Shown in pieces: positions 63,454-64,000 of a stretch of DNA of 64,000 nt. The position numbers were made by a program, and so were the translations under genes. Location: NCBI RefSeq assembly GCF_001558155.1, contig NZ_LOAS01000009.1, positions 1-64,000 of the forward strand, given 5' to 3'. Numbering within the stretch: position 1 is the first letter of the stretch; each line of letters begins with the position of its first letter. Below the pieces are notes generated by a model. That model saw only the letters and a list, made by a program, of their open reading frames with translations, did no database searches and was not told the DNA's origin. Source of the stretch: Aliiruegeria sabulilitoris (GTDB taxonomy: Bacteria; Pseudomonadota; Alphaproteobacteria; Rhodobacterales; Rhodobacteraceae).

Positions 63454-64000
63454 ATGTCCAATCTGATTGCGCGCATTGCCAAGGCTTCTGTCCTGGTTGG
63501 GGCGCTGACCCTTGCGGCTTGTGCCGATGTTCAACAGGCGCTTGGGCCCGATGGCGAGCCAACGGCGAGGGCTTCGACCAAGACGCCCGAGCTTGACTAC
63601 GCGATGCGTTGGGATCACCAGCCGAATTCGGATGCGTGGACGGCGACTGCGGTGTCAGCGCTGCGCACGCATGGGGCGGTTCTGCCCCACATGGTTCCAC
63701 GCGATATCGAGAAATGGTGCCCCGGCTATGTCAATGGCAGCCAGGAGGAGCGGGAAGCGTTCTGGGTCGGGCTGATCTCGGCACTGGCCAAGCATGAAAG
63801 CACCTGGAATCCAAAGGCCGTTGGCGGTGGCGGGGCCTGGTTCGGTCTTGTTCAGATCTCGCCGCAAACGGCGCGCGGTTACAATTGCGCGGCACGCAGC
63901 GGTGAGGCGCTCAAGAACGGGGCGAGCAATGTCAGCTGTGCCATCCGGATCATGTCTTCGACGGTGTCGCGCGATGGCGTGGTGAGCGAAGGGATGCGCG
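63454..64000 (+). CDS. Lytic transglycosylase (SLT domain) lipoprotein, cut by window end
   Basis: The first 182 codons of a frame open to the window edge encode a lipoprotein. The signal peptide ends in LAAC, with the lipid-modified Cys at about residue 22. The SLT domain begins near FWVGLISALAKHESTWNP, where the Glu in HEST is the catalytic acid that cleaves the MurNAc-GlcNAc bond. WFGLVQISPQTARGYNCAA then follows, as in soluble lytic transglycosylases. A Cys at ANCSC-like positions (NCAARS, VSCAI) may form a disulfide. The C-terminus is missing because of the window, not because of mutation. Confidence 0.83.
   Translation, partial: MSNLIARIAKASVLVGALTLAACADVQQALGPDGEPTARASTKTPELDYAMRWDHQPNSDAWTATAVSALRTHGAVLPHMVPRDIEKWCPGYVNGSQEEREAFWVGLISALAKHESTWNPKAVGGGGAWFGLVQISPQTARGYNCAARSGEALKNGASNVSCAIRIMSSTVSRDGVVSEGMR

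Overview
The window is a GC-rich stretch of an alphaproteobacterial chromosome, very probably Rhodobacterales (Rhodobacter/Roseobacter group). The evidence is a complete division and cell-wall (dcw) cluster with two DUF2484-type membrane proteins between murC and murB, aerobic cobaltochelatase genes (cobS, cobT), a GatB-type amidotransferase, and a run of DUF1127 genes followed by CCUCCUCCC-loop RNAs of the cuckoo/CcsR family, which is known from Rhodobacteraceae. Assignments rest on motifs read in the sequence and on family knowledge; no database search was run.

Layout. 1-0.5 kb: integrase remnant beside tRNA-Tyr. 0.7-4.7 kb: a four-gene Mn/Zn/Fe ABC importer whose first permease carries a DtxR-like tail. 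4.8-10 kb: SpoU methyltransferase, zinc ribbon protein, a candidate small RNA, CoA-binding protein, hisE-hisF-hisA on the minus strand interleaved with small secreted proteins, and a GFA-type protein. 10-16.7 kb: pyruvate carboxylase, a UvrD-type helicase and a lone receiver protein. 16.8-19 kb: four DUF1127 genes and six two-hairpin RNA units on the minus strand, with a shared bipartite upstream element. 19-20.2 kb: Mrp/ApbC.

20.5-45.2 kb is the dcw cluster and its extension: MraZ box and leader, mraZ, rsmH, ftsL, ftsI, murE, murF, mraY, an SDR gene, murD, an antisense flavoprotein, ftsW, murG, murC, two small membrane proteins, murB, ddl, ftsQ, ftsA, an antisense 49-residue membrane ORF, ftsZ, lpxC, bamD, then recN. 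Most plus-strand genes overlap by 1-4 bases or are tightly spaced. Together they make UDP-MurNAc-pentapeptide and lipid II, export and polymerise it at the septum, build the Z ring, and begin lipid A and outer-membrane assembly.

47-64 kb: FAD-linked oxidase, ClC channel, a small accessory patch (NADase-type glycan-binding secreted protein, short secreted protein, orphan PAAR protein), CYTH-CHAD protein, cobT, Xaa-Pro aminopeptidase, DUF427, cobS, membrane protein, J-domain protein, BolA, DUF4177-like protein, gatB, and a lytic transglycosylase lipoprotein cut by the window end.

The strongest signal beyond ordinary genes is the DUF1127/cuckoo-RNA array with its conserved upstream palindromes. 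Next are the structured dcw leader, a promoter-hairpin-terminator small RNA candidate at 5.99-6.07 kb, the permease-DtxR fusion, and the antisense small ORF between ftsA and ftsZ.
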